From positions 2,108,001 through 2,172,000 of the forward strand of contig NZ_CP114903.1 of NCBI RefSeq assembly GCF_027497255.1: DNA of 64,000 nucleotides, read 5' to 3'. This stretch comes from Micromonospora sp. WMMD882. GTDB taxonomy: Bacteria; Actinomycetota; Actinomycetes; Mycobacteriales; Micromonosporaceae. Position 1 is the stretch's first letter, and each line of letters starts with the position of its first letter. A program made the position numbers and the translations under genes. The notes below the pieces were generated by a model. It had not been told where the DNA came from. It searched no databases and worked only from the letters and a program-made list of their open reading frames with translations. Positions 43,052 to 51,886 of this stretch are shown piece after piece.

Positions 43052-43638
43052 CGGTCCGGCTCCGTCCTCGGGAAGGCGGCGTGGAAGAGGTGGACCGGCC
43101 GGGCGTCGGGCTCGTCGGCGGGCGACTCCTGCTGGTAGCGCTGGACGACCTGCCAGATCTCCTGCTCGAGGGCCTGCAACCGGTCGGGGCCGATGACCAG
43201 CAGGGCGTCGCCCATGCCGGCGGCGTCCCGCCACCGCGCCGACCAGGTCTGCCGCGCGGTGTGCCACCGGTCGGCGTGCTCGGTCAGGAAGCGGAGCTGG
43301 TGGGACTGGATCCACTCGACGGCGGCCCGGGCGTCCGGGTCGTCGTCGTAGTCGGACGGCTCGAAGTTGCTGCTGTCGTGCGCGGCGCGCCACCAGCGCT
43401 GCCGGCCGACACCCCGGTCGGGGTCCTCGGTCACCAGGCCGACCTCGGCGAGCTGCCGCAGGTGGTAGCTGGTCGCGCCGGTGTTGGTGTCAAGCTTGTC
43501 CGCGAGCGTGGTGGCGGTCGCCGGGCCGTCGACGCGCAGCGCGCCCAGTAGCCGCAGCCGCAGCGGGTGGGCGAGCACCCGGACCTGCCGATGGTCCAGC
43601 CGGACGGACCGGGACGGGCGGTCGTGGTTCTCTGGCAT
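43048..43638 (-). CDS. ArsR-family winged-helix regulator
   Basis: A 196-residue protein with the ArsR-type HTH in VRVLAHPLRLRLLGALRVDG, TATTLADKLDTNTGATSYHLRQLAEVGLV and the wing RGVGRQRWWRA. The C-terminal 100 residues (effector part) have no Cys cluster, so metal sensing is not suggested. The ATG follows a TATCGT -10 by six bases, so the transcript is probably leaderless. A nested palindrome covers the -35 and spacer, consistent with autorepression. Confidence 0.88.
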   Translation of the reverse strand: MPENHDRPSRSVRLDHRQVRVLAHPLRLRLLGALRVDGPATATTLADKLDTNTGATSYHLRQLAEVGLVTEDPDRGVGRQRWWRAAHDSSNFEPSDYDDDPDARAAVEWIQSHQLRFLTEHADRWHTARQTWSARWRDAAGMGDALLVIGPDRLQALEQEIWQVVQRYQQESPADEPDARPVHLFHAAFPRTEPDR

Positions 43639-43653
43639 CCGTCCACGATAACT

Positions 43654-43682
43654 GTGCACACAAGTTGTGCACAATACTTGTG
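43654..43682 (-). promoter_or_regulatory. operator-promoter of the ArsR-MFS operon
   Basis: CACAAGT (43659-43665) and ACTTGTG (43676-43682) are exact complements around TGTGCACAAT. A second pair, GTGCACA/TGTGCAC, is nested at 43654-43672. On the minus strand TTGTGC serves as a -35 with TATCGT 18 bp away. A repressor bound here would block polymerase. Confidence 0.7.
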
Positions 43683-43709
43683 CGTGACCGGGAGCGGTGG
43701 TGGCGGGAA

Positions 43710-44417
43710 TCAGCGGGGCGCCCGCCGGCGGGTCCGTCGCGCCGGCACGCCGGCCGGGCCCGCCGGCGTCCCGCCCCGGAGCAGGGCGGCGGCGGGCCGC
43801 TCGACGATGCGGGCCCCGGTCGGCAGGGGGGTGGCCGCGACCAGGGCCGCCGCGGCCCGGTAGCCGGGGCCGGGGCGCAGGTCCCACAGGCGGCCGCGCA
43901 GGTCGGGCCGGCCCGGGTAGGCGAGCAGCCGGGACCGGCTGACCCGCACGTCGCGGATCCGGACCCGCAGGCCGTCCCCGGTCGCCTTGACCACCGCCTC
44001 CCGCCGGCACCAGCGGGCCAGCTCGGCGGGGGGACGGTCCGGGTCGAGGCGTTCCACGTCCACGCCGATGGCGGCCCGGTGGCTGACCGCCACCGCCACC
44101 CGCCGCCCGGAATGCGACACGGAGACGGTGAGCGGGTGGTCGGGCAGCTCGGGACGACCGTGCGGCGCCGGGCAGCTCGGGCAGGCCCGGCGTACCCGCA
44201 GCCGGTCGGGCGGCGTCCCGGTGTGGTGGGCCACGGCGAGCCGGAGCAGCACCGCGCCCAGGGTGGACTGCCGCCGGCGCCGGGGGTGGGCGACGGCGGC
44301 GAGCCGCCGGCGCTCGGCGTCGTCGAGCAGCCGGAGCTGCCAGCGGCGCAGCATGCCCAGGTCGGCCCACCAGACGACGCCGACCAGCGCCGCCCGGTGG
44401 GTCCGACGGTGGATCAG
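43710..44417 (-). CDS. 4'-phosphopantetheinyl transferase; apparent CTG start
   Basis: Sfp-type enzyme that activates carrier proteins by attaching phosphopantetheine from CoA. The key motifs are present: [14 protein letters not shown], the Mg-binding GVDVERLD, and [17 protein letters not shown]. The N-terminal strand GVVWWADLG is conserved in the family, yet no ATG, GTG or TTG precedes it in frame; an ATG at 44354 would remove it. A CTG at 44417 overlaps the acyl-CoA dehydrogenase stop (CTGA) and follows GGAGGAGG by 4 nt, giving 235 residues. The product could serve the ACP encoded at 55480. Confidence 0.82.
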   Translation of the reverse strand: MIHRRTHRAALVGVVWWADLGMLRRWQLRLLDDAERRRLAAVAHPRRRRQSTLGAVLLRLAVAHHTGTPPDRLRVRRACPSCPAPHGRPELPDHPLTVSVSHSGRRVAVAVSHRAAIGVDVERLDPDRPPAELARWCRREAVVKATGDGLRVRIRDVRVSRSRLLAYPGRPDLRGRLWDLRPGPGYRAAAALVAATPLPTGARIVERPAAALLRGGTPAGPAGVPARRTRRRAPR

Positions 44418-46258
44418 AACGCCTCCTCCGGCACGTCCATCAGGTCGGGCCGGGCCGACTGGACGATCTTGCGGTCGGCGGTGAGCCGGGGCAGCACCTC
44501 GCGGGCGAAGAACCGGGCCACCGCCACCTTGCCGGTGTAGAAGGCCCGGTCGCCGTCGGTCAGGTCGGCCCGGTCGAGCGCGCGCGCCGCGACCTCGGCC
44601 TGGGTGAGCAGCAGCCACCCGACGAACAGGTCGCCGAGGGCCAGCAGCAGCCGCCGGCTGTGCAGCCCGATCAGGTAGAGCTGCCGCGGCTCGCCGCCCT
44701 GGGCGGCGGTCAGCCACTCCAGCATCGTGCCGAGCACGCCCTGCACGTCGGTCACCGCCCGCCCCAGGGCGACCCGTTCGGCGGCGAACGCGTCGTCGTC
44801 GCCCTCGGCCCCGACGAACTCGCCGATCTCGGCGGCCACCGTCATCAACGCCACGCCCTGGTCCTTGGCGATCTTGCGGAAGACCAGGTCAAGGCTCTGG
44901 ATCGCGGTCGTCCCCTCGTACAGGGTGTCGATCTTGGCGTCCCGGACGTACTGCTCCAACGGGTAGTCGGCCAGGTAGCCGGAGCCGCCGAAGGTCTGCA
45001 ACGACTCGTGCCCGAGCAGCTCGTACGCCCGCTCCGAGCCGACCCCCTTGACCAGCGGCAGGAGCAGGTCATTGACCCGGGCGGCGAGCTCACGGTCAGG
45101 ACCGAGCGCCATCCGGTCCTGCCAGCGTCCGGTGTAGACGAGCAGGGCGCGCAGCCCCTCCGCGTACGCCTTCTGCAGCATCAACGACCGGCGGACGTCG
45201 GGATGAGCGACGATCCGCACCCGGGGCGCGGTCTTGTCGGCCATCCGGGTCAGGTCGGCGCCCTGCACCCGCTCCCGGGCGTACGCCAGGGCGTTCAGGT
45301 AGCCGGTGGACAGGGTGGCGATGGCCTTCGTGCCGACCATCATCCGGGCGTACTCGATGATCCGGAACATCTGCCGGATGCCGTCGTGCCGCTCCCCCAC
45401 CAGCCAGCCGACCGCCGGCACACCGTGCTGGCCGAAGGTCAGCTCACAGGTGTTGGAGACCTTCAGCCCCATCTTCTGCTCGACGTTCGTCGCGTACACG
45501 CCGTTGCGCGCGCCCAGCTCGCCGGTGGCCGGATCGAAGTGGAACTTGGGCACCACGAACAGGGACAGCCCCTTGGTGCCCGGCCCGCCCGCGCCCGCGA
45601 CCCCCACCGGCCGGGCCAGCACGTAGTGGACGATGTTCTCGGTGAGGTCGTGCTCGCCGGAGGTGATGAAGCGCTTCACGCCCTCGACGTGCCACGAGCC
45701 GTCCGGCTGCGGCGTCGCCACGGCCCGGCCCGCGCCGACGTCGGAGCCGGCGTCGGCCTCGGTCAGCGCCATGGTCGAGCCCCACTCGCGGTCGACGAAG
45801 ATCCGGGCCCACGCCTTCTGTTCCGCCGTGCCCTCGTGCCACAGCACGTTGGCCAGCGGCGGCCCGGAGGCGTAGATCCACACCGCCGGGTTGGCCCCCA
45901 TCACCAGCTCACCGATGGCCCGCCAGAGCATCCGGGGCGCGGGCGTGCCGCCGAGCTCCGGGGCCAGGTCGCCGAGCCGCCAGAACCCGGCGTCCAGGAA
46001 CGCCCGGTACGCCTTGACGAACGCCGGCGGCAGCGGGGCGCTGTGCGACGCCGGGTCGAACACCGGGGGCTGCCGGTCGCCCTCGGTGAACGCGTCCGCC
46101 AGCTCCTCGCGGGCCGAACGGTCCACCTCGGCGAGGATCTGCCGGACGGTGTCGGCGTCCAGGTCCGGGTAGCCGTCGCCGCCGAGGAGCTCCTCGACGC
46201 CGAAGACCTCGAAGAGGTTGAACTCCAGATCCCGCAGGTTGCTGCGGTAGTGGCCCAT
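44414..46258 (-). CDS. acyl-CoA dehydrogenase, FadE5-like
   Basis: FAD enzyme of fatty-acid beta-oxidation. The 614-residue length and the N-terminal extension ([20 protein letters not shown]) fit the large FadE5 group rather than the 380-residue type. Visible are the flavin loop [30 protein letters not shown], the nearby [13 protein letters not shown], and the catalytic Glu region [20 protein letters not shown]. It is coupled to the phosphopantetheinyl transferase downstream. Confidence 0.92.
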   Translation of the reverse strand: MGHYRSNLRDLEFNLFEVFGVEELLGGDGYPDLDADTVRQILAEVDRSAREELADAFTEGDRQPPVFDPASHSAPLPPAFVKAYRAFLDAGFWRLGDLAPELGGTPAPRMLWRAIGELVMGANPAVWIYASGPPLANVLWHEGTAEQKAWARIFVDREWGSTMALTEADAGSDVGAGRAVATPQPDGSWHVEGVKRFITSGEHDLTENIVHYVLARPVGVAGAGGPGTKGLSLFVVPKFHFDPATGELGARNGVYATNVEQKMGLKVSNTCELTFGQHGVPAVGWLVGERHDGIRQMFRIIEYARMMVGTKAIATLSTGYLNALAYARERVQGADLTRMADKTAPRVRIVAHPDVRRSLMLQKAYAEGLRALLVYTGRWQDRMALGPDRELAARVNDLLLPLVKGVGSERAYELLGHESLQTFGGSGYLADYPLEQYVRDAKIDTLYEGTTAIQSLDLVFRKIAKDQGVALMTVAAEIGEFVGAEGDDDAFAAERVALGRAVTDVQGVLGTMLEWLTAAQGGEPRQLYLIGLHSRRLLLALGDLFVGWLLLTQAEVAARALDRADLTDGDRAFYTGKVAVARFFAREVLPRLTADRKIVQSARPDLMDVPEEAF

Positions 46259-46315
46259 CTACGCGTTCTCCTGTCTTGGCCGGTGGGGCGGCCGGGCCGC
46301 CGGGGTGCGGGGCGG

Positions 46316-47785
46316 TCAGCCGCCGTGGATCGCCGCCATGTCGACCTTGGCACGGTTGTTGGGGAGCAGGAACGTCACCACCACCGCGAAGGCGGTGAGG
46401 ACCGCGGCGACCAGGAAGGCGGCGTGCAGGCCGTCCAGCAGCGCGGACCCCTGCGCCACGCCCTCGCTGATCTTCCCGGAGAGCGCCTCGTTGGCCACGG
46501 TGACCAGCACCGCCAGGCCGACCGCGCCACCGACCTGCTGCGAGGTGTTCATCAGGCCGGAGGCGATGCCGCTCTCCTCCCGGGCGACGCCGCTGACCGC
46601 GGCCACCACCAGTGGCACCAGCGCCAGACCGAAGCCCGCGCCGGACAGCAGCAGGGTGGGCAGCAGCTCGCTGACGTACGAGCCACCGACGGTGCTGCGC
46701 AGCAGCAGCACCTGACCGAGCCCGACCAGCGCCAGGCCCACCATGATCAGGTTGCGGGTGCCCAGCTTCGGGGTCAACTGCATGGCCGCCCCGGCGAACA
46801 CCGCCATGGTCAGGCCGAGCGGCGCCCAGGACAGGCCGGCCCGGATCGGCGACCAACCGTTGATCACCTGCATGTAGAGGCTGAGGAAGAAGAAGGTGCC
46901 GTAGAGCGCGGAGGCGGCCAGCACGGTGAGGACGTTGGCGACGGCGATCTGCCGGTTGGCCAGGATGCCCAGCCGCAGCAGCGGCTCCGGCGCGCGCCCC
47001 TCCCACCAGACGAAGAGGGCGATCAGGACGGCCGCGCCGACCAGACCGCCGACGGTGAGCGGGTCGCTCCAGTCGCGGTGCGAGGTGTTGAGCATGGTGT
47101 AGACCAGCAGCAGGAGACCACCGGTGATGGTGGCCGCGCCGAAGCCGTCCAGCCGGCGCGGCCCGGCCGCCGACTCGATGGCGACGCCGTTGCCCCGCAG
47201 CCCGGCCAGGGTGAGGGCGAGCAGGATCGCGCCGACCGGGACGTTGATGAAGAACACCCAGCGCCAGCCGATCGTGTCGGTGATCAGGCCGCCCAGCAGC
47301 ACGCCGGTGGTGCCCGCGATGCCGGAGAGGCCACCCCACACGCCGAGCGCCTTGCCCCGCTGGTCGGCGTTGCTGAACGCGCTGACCAGGATGCTGAGCG
47401 CGGCCGGGCTGAGCAGCGCGGCCCCGAAACCCTGCACGCCCCGGGCGATGATCAGGGCGTCGTCGGACTGGGCCAGCCCGCCGGCCAGCGACGCGCCCAC
47501 GAAGACGGTCAGGCCGATCAGGAACATCCGCTGCCGGCCGAAGAGGTCCGCGCCCCGGCCGCCGAGGAGCAGGAAGCCACCGAAGAGCAGCATGTACGCG
47601 TCGACCACCCAGGCCAACGAGGAGGTGCTGAACTCCAGGTCCGTCCGGATCGACGGCAGAGCCAGGTTGACCACCGTCTCGTCGAAGATGACGAGCAGTT
47701 GGGCGCCGCAGGTGATGGCGAGCAACAGGGCGGCCCGACCCCGGCTCAGCATCTGATCCCCTTCGGGCACGGCGGCTTGCACCAT
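46316..47785 (-). CDS. DHA2-family (EmrB/QacA-like) drug exporter
   Basis: A 489-residue protein with about 14 membrane segments. The segment 1 motif C-like start LLVIFDETVVNLALPSI, WVVDAYMLLFGGFLLLGGRGADLFGRQRMF (motif A) and GFGAALLSPAALSIL are typical of proton-driven multidrug exporters. GAGGAG lies 5 nt before the ATG at 47785; a GTG one codon earlier is an alternative. It lies 57 bp upstream of the acyl-CoA dehydrogenase gene. Confidence 0.9.
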   Translation of the reverse strand: MVQAAVPEGDQMLSRGRAALLLAITCGAQLLVIFDETVVNLALPSIRTDLEFSTSSLAWVVDAYMLLFGGFLLLGGRGADLFGRQRMFLIGLTVFVGASLAGGLAQSDDALIIARGVQGFGAALLSPAALSILVSAFSNADQRGKALGVWGGLSGIAGTTGVLLGGLITDTIGWRWVFFINVPVGAILLALTLAGLRGNGVAIESAAGPRRLDGFGAATITGGLLLLVYTMLNTSHRDWSDPLTVGGLVGAAVLIALFVWWEGRAPEPLLRLGILANRQIAVANVLTVLAASALYGTFFFLSLYMQVINGWSPIRAGLSWAPLGLTMAVFAGAAMQLTPKLGTRNLIMVGLALVGLGQVLLLRSTVGGSYVSELLPTLLLSGAGFGLALVPLVVAAVSGVAREESGIASGLMNTSQQVGGAVGLAVLVTVANEALSGKISEGVAQGSALLDGLHAAFLVAAVLTAFAVVVTFLLPNNRAKVDMAAIHGG

Positions 47786-47895
47786 CACGACTCCTCAGCA
47801 CTGCTCAGTGGTTGCGGGGGGGGAACCGCCCGGCCCACCGGGCGGACGGGAGGGGCCGGCCACCGGGGACGCCGGTGGCCGGATCGGGGGTGGGG

Positions 47896-48537
47896 TCAGC
47901 CGCCGAAGGCGCGCTGCTGACGGCGGCGCAGCGAGCCGGCCATCAGCCAGGCGACCGGTTTGGCCGGCACGCCGGCCCGTTCCTGGGGCTCGGCGACCGA
48001 GTCCAGCCAGGGTGGCATGAAGCCGAGCGTCCACTTGGGCGCCGTCCTGAGCATGTTGCGCTCGAAGCGGCTCCACGTCGCGGCGTCCAGCGCCGGGGCG
48101 AGTCGTTCGGTCAGCTCGCGCTCCTCGTCGGCGCAGTGGTGGGCCAGCGAGTCACGCAACCGCTGTGTCGCCGTGGCGAGCTCGGCCCACCCGGTGGACG
48201 GGCCGCCGGCAAGGGCGGCGAGCCGGGCGCGGACGTCCTTGAGGTGGCCGAGGAGCTCGTGGTGCTCCTCGGTCATCAGGGTCAGCACGTCCTCGCCCGC
48301 GCCGCGCTCGCGCAGCATGGGCCAGAAGAACTCGTCCTCACCCTCGTGGTGGTGCTCGATGATCTGCAGGATCCGGTCGGTGTAGTCGGTCAGGGCCGCT
48401 GCCCGCGCCGGGTCCGGCGTGCTGGACAGCGCCGCGGCGGTGGCCGCGATGCGACCCAGGTCCCGCAGCATCGCCCGGTGCGCGAGCCGCATCGTGAGGT
48501 GACCGGAGGGAAGACCGACGGCGGGTTGACTCGACAT
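47896..48537 (-). CDS. hemerythrin HHE-domain protein
   Basis: A 213-residue protein with the HHE cation-binding four-helix bundle at about 10-150. Probable di-iron ligands lie in HLTMRLAHRAML, IIEHHHEGEDEFFWPML, TEEHHELLGHL and LAHHCADEERELTERL. The C-terminal 60 residues (TLGFMPPWLDSVAEPQERAG) are specific to a common actinobacterial subgroup. The role may be oxygen or redox/NO sensing, not shown by sequence. Confidence 0.88.
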   Translation of the reverse strand: MSSQPAVGLPSGHLTMRLAHRAMLRDLGRIAATAAALSSTPDPARAAALTDYTDRILQIIEHHHEGEDEFFWPMLRERGAGEDVLTLMTEEHHELLGHLKDVRARLAALAGGPSTGWAELATATQRLRDSLAHHCADEERELTERLAPALDAATWSRFERNMLRTAPKWTLGFMPPWLDSVAEPQERAGVPAKPVAWLMAGSLRRRQQRAFGG

Positions 48538-49067
48538 GCTCGTCTCCTTGCTGCGACCAGCGCTGAACGCACGCCGACCGTATCAGCTATCGACCGGGAC
48601 CGGCGTTCCTGTCCCCAATGGCCGGACCACAGGGTCGCTTGTGGTTTCCCGGTCGGGTCCGACCGTCGTCACACCTCACTCGAGGATCGCTCGAGCCCCG
48701 CTCGAGGATCGCTGGAGCGGCCCGGAAATGGTCGGCATTCCGACACCTGGACGACGGCCGGGTTTCCGAATGGTTACCGGAGCCGGTCTTTCTGACAGCG
48801 CACATTCAAACGGACGGATCAGGCCCACATTCACCGTTCCAGAGTGGATCGCGCCCACTCGGCCCATGGTCATCGGGATCCAGCTTGGATAAAGTGCGTT
48901 ACCTGTTTGCTGCGCGATCCGTGAACAGGGGGCCGTCGGATGACAGCGCGTGCACCGCGTCGTCACGGAAACGTATTCCCGACGCCCAGGGTCGACGACC
49001 CGTCCCGCGGTTCCGGCGGACGCGCCGCGATCACACCGATCACCCACACAGCTCAAGAGGTAGGTAC
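48538..49067. other. 530-bp intergenic region upstream of the desaturase
   Basis: No gene is supported. It separates divergent hemerythrin and desaturase genes and should hold promoters for both. It has lower GC in its second half, with stretches such as CTTGGATAAAGTGCGTTACC, but I could not settle a promoter. An 18-bp palindromic repeat pair lies at 48679-48718. Confidence 0.6.
48679..48718. repeat. two 18-bp palindromic units, possible regulator sites
   Basis: CTCGAGGATCGCTCGAGC is followed after CCCG by CTCGAGGATCGCTGGAGC. Each unit is CTCGAG-GATCG-CTCGAG-like, with one mismatch in the second; the period is 22 bp, about two helical turns. Two sites on the same DNA face suit cooperative binding of a dimeric regulator. 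Confidence 0.6.
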
Positions 49068-50093
49068 ATGGACGGCAGAGAGCACCGCTGGTTCATCCTG
49101 ACCGCGTCCGTGGCGCCGCTGATCGGCGTCTTCGTGGCGATGGCCCTGCTGTGGAACAGGCTGTTCCACTGGTCCGACCTGGTGGCTCTGGTGGTGATGT
49201 ACACCATCTGCGCCTTCGGCATCTCGACCGGCTACCACCGGCTGCTGACCCACCGCTCGTTCCGCACCGCCCGGCCGATCTACCTGGCCCTGGCCACGGC
49301 CGGGGCGATGGCCGGGCAGGGTCCGCCGATCATCTGGGCGGCGCACCACCGCCGGCACCACCGGGTCGCCGACCGCGAGGGCGACCCGCACAGCCCGCAC
49401 CTGGGCTTCGAGCCCGGGTTCAAGGGCATCCTGCGCGGGCTGTGGCACGCCCACCTGGGCTGGCTGTTCGACGTCGACCTGAAGTCCGAGCCGATGCGCT
49501 ACTGCCCGGACCTGGTCCGCGACCGGGCGCTGCGCTGGATCAGCGAGAAGTTCGTGCTGGTCGTGCTGGCCGGCATCGTGCTGCCCGGCCTGATCGGGCT
49601 GGCCCTGACCGGCACCCTCACCGGCGCGCTGACCGGCGCGCTGTGGGGCGGCTTCGTGCGGCTTTTCCTGGTCAACCACATGACGTACGCGGTGAACTCG
49701 GTCGGGCACTACTTCGGCCGACGCCGCTTCGGCACGCTGGACCACTCCCGCAACGTGGCCTGGCTGGCCATCCCCTCGTTCGGCGAGGCCTGGCACAACA
49801 ACCACCACGCGTTCCCCCGCTCCGCCCGGCACGGGATGAAGTGGTGGGAGGTGGACATCAGCGCCATCTTCATCTGGTCCCTGGAGAAGGTCGGTCTGGC
49901 CAGCCACGTGATCCGGATCGACCCGGAGAAGCTGGCCCTGCGCGAGGGCGGCGTGAGCCTGGTCGGCAACGTCAGGCCGGCCGACCGTACCCCGGCCGCC
50001 AGCGCCGAGGAGCTGCTCACCGCGCCGGCGGCCCCGCCGCTGTCGGAGCGGCGACCCGCGTCCGAGCTGGTCTCGGTCACCGACGTCGAGTGA
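49068..50093 (+). CDS. membrane acyl-CoA/acyl-lipid desaturase
   Basis: Di-iron desaturase that puts a double bond (probably delta-9) in fatty acyl chains. The 341-residue protein has four or so membrane helices and the three His boxes HRLLTHR, HHRRHH and HNNHH. A disordered tail of about 40 residues follows the last conserved helix. The ATG with AGAGGTAGG upstream is chosen; the open frame further upstream is non-coding. It heads the desaturase-acyl ligase pair of the lipid gene set. Confidence 0.92.
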   Translation: MDGREHRWFILTASVAPLIGVFVAMALLWNRLFHWSDLVALVVMYTICAFGISTGYHRLLTHRSFRTARPIYLALATAGAMAGQGPPIIWAAHHRRHHRVADREGDPHSPHLGFEPGFKGILRGLWHAHLGWLFDVDLKSEPMRYCPDLVRDRALRWISEKFVLVVLAGIVLPGLIGLALTGTLTGALTGALWGGFVRLFLVNHMTYAVNSVGHYFGRRRFGTLDHSRNVAWLAIPSFGEAWHNNHHAFPRSARHGMKWWEVDISAIFIWSLEKVGLASHVIRIDPEKLALREGGVSLVGNVRPADRTPAASAEELLTAPAAPPLSERRPASELVSVTDVE

Positions 50094-50130
50094 GCACACC
50101 GGCCGGCATCCGCCGGCGGAGGGGGACGCC

Positions 50131-51759
50131 ATGCTGCTGTGGGACAACCTGACCGGGGCCGGCGCGCGCGGGCGGCTGCACGCCTGGGCCGGCAACCGGT
50201 TCACCGAGACGCCCTGGTCGGAGGTGGTGGCCGACGGCCGGGCCGCGGCGGCCGCCCTGCGGCGTGCCGGGGTGCGTCCCGGCCGGCAGGTCGCCGCCGT
50301 CCTGGACAACTCCCCCGAGGCGGTCCGCGGGCTGCTGGGGGTCTGGCTGGCCGGCGGGGCGGTGGCCTCGCTGCCGGTGCCCACCCGGGGGATGGACCGG
50401 CTGGAGTACGCGCGGCACCTGGAGACGCTGGTCGGCAGCCTCGACGCGCCGGTGCTGCTGGCCGACGAGAAGCTGACCCCGCTGCTGCCGGAGTCGGTGT
50501 CGGCCCGGCTGACCGTCCGCTCCTGGCAGTCGCTGGTCGGCGGGTCCGGTCGGATCGACGAGACCCCGCCGGGGCTCGACGAGCTGGCCTTCGTCCAGTA
50601 CTCCTCGGGCAGCACCAGCGTGCCGAAGGGTTGCGCGCTCACCACCCGGGCCATCGGCCGGCAACTGGAGATGATCCTGGCGATGGCCGGCGGCGTGCCG
50701 GGCCGGGAGACGGTCGCCTCCTGGCTGCCGCTCTCCCACGACATGGGCATGTTCGGGTGTCTGCTCTACGCCTGGGCGCACGACTTCGGGCTGGTGCTGT
50801 CCACCCCGGAGCGGTTCATGATGTCGCCGCGCACCTGGTTCCGGGACATGGCCGAGTACGGCGCGACCATGACCGCCGGCACCAGCACCGCGCTGCACCT
50901 GGCCGCCCGGGGGCAGGGCAGCGGCGCCCTCGCCGCCCCGCTCAGGCTGCGGGTCTGCGTGGTCGGCGCGGAGCGGGTGGAGTGGGAGGCGCTGCGCCGC
51001 ACGGTGGCCGCGTTCGGCCCGCACGGGCTGCGCGAGGAGGCGCTGATGCCGGCGTACGGGCTGGCGGAGGCGACCCTGGCGGTGACCGCCTGCCCGCACG
51101 ACGAGGCGCCCCGTTTCCTCGACGTGGACGGCAACCGGCTGGCCGACGGCGAGGTGACGCCGTGCGCCCCCGACGACCCGGCGGCGACCCGGGTGGTCTC
51201 CACCGGCCGGCCCTGCGCGGGCGTGTCGGTGGACGTGGCCGAGCCGGGCCGGCTGTCCGAGATCCGGATCGCCTCGCCCAGCCTGGCCAGCGGGTACTTC
51301 GCCGACCCGGAGCGCACCGCGGCCCGGTTCGTCGACGGCCGGCTGCGCACCGGTGACCTGGGCTTCCGGCACGACGGCGAGCTGTACGTGGTGGGCCGCT
51401 CGGACGACCTGCTCCAGGTCGGCGGGCGCAACGTCTACGCCCGGGAGATCGAGAGCACCATCGACGGGCTGGACGCGGTCCGCAAGGGCTGCGCGGTGAT
51501 CGTCGACGTGGCCGGGGGCGGGCGCGGCGAGCTGGTGCTGCTGGTGGAGCTGAAGGGTCGCGCCGCCGACTACCAGGCGTTCGCCGACGAGGCGGCGGCG
51601 ATCGCGATGACCAAGGCCGGGGTGCCGCTGACCGAGTGCGTCTTCCTGGCGAAGGGCACCCTGCCGAAGACCCCGAGCGGCAAGATCCAGCGGTTCCGGT
51701 GCCGGGCGCTGCTGGCGTCCGACGCGCTGCGTCCGCTGGCCCGGGTCAACGTGGGCTGA
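50131..51759 (+). CDS. fatty acyl-AMP ligase
   Basis: AMP-forming adenylating enzyme, 542 residues. Motifs are A3 FVQYSSGSTSVPKGCALT, the acyl-binding SWLPLSHDMGMFG, A5 MPAYGLAEATLAVT, A7 LRTGDLGFRHDGELYVVGRSDDLLQVGGRNVYAREIE, and A10 LPKTPSGKIQRF with the catalytic Lys. SHDMG is typical of FAAL-type enzymes that pass acyl-AMP to a carrier protein rather than CoA. It has its own ribosome site (GGAGGGGGACGCC) 37 bp after the desaturase. The likely acceptor is the ACP at 55480. Confidence 0.9.
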   Translation: MLLWDNLTGAGARGRLHAWAGNRFTETPWSEVVADGRAAAAALRRAGVRPGRQVAAVLDNSPEAVRGLLGVWLAGGAVASLPVPTRGMDRLEYARHLETLVGSLDAPVLLADEKLTPLLPESVSARLTVRSWQSLVGGSGRIDETPPGLDELAFVQYSSGSTSVPKGCALTTRAIGRQLEMILAMAGGVPGRETVASWLPLSHDMGMFGCLLYAWAHDFGLVLSTPERFMMSPRTWFRDMAEYGATMTAGTSTALHLAARGQGSGALAAPLRLRVCVVGAERVEWEALRRTVAAFGPHGLREEALMPAYGLAEATLAVTACPHDEAPRFLDVDGNRLADGEVTPCAPDDPAATRVVSTGRPCAGVSVDVAEPGRLSEIRIASPSLASGYFADPERTAARFVDGRLRTGDLGFRHDGELYVVGRSDDLLQVGGRNVYAREIESTIDGLDAVRKGCAVIVDVAGGGRGELVLLVELKGRAADYQAFADEAAAIAMTKAGVPLTECVFLAKGTLPKTPSGKIQRFRCRALLASDALRPLARVNVG

Positions 51760-51830
51760 CGGCACGGGCGGGGTCGGCGGCACGCCGGCCCCGCCCACGC
51801 GGGTCGGCGCGGCAGGGGCGGCCCGTCGCC

Positions 51831-51876
51831 ACGACGGAGCCGGGGTGGGGAACGGTCCCCACCCCGGCTCCGTCGT
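51831..51876. terminator. perfect 21-bp hairpin between convergent units
   Basis: The arms pair without mismatch over 21 bp around an ACGG loop, followed on the plus strand by TTTCC. It lies between the acyl-AMP ligase stop and the KAS III-like stop and probably terminates both. Confidence 0.92.
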
Positions 51877-51886
51877 TTCCGGTCGG

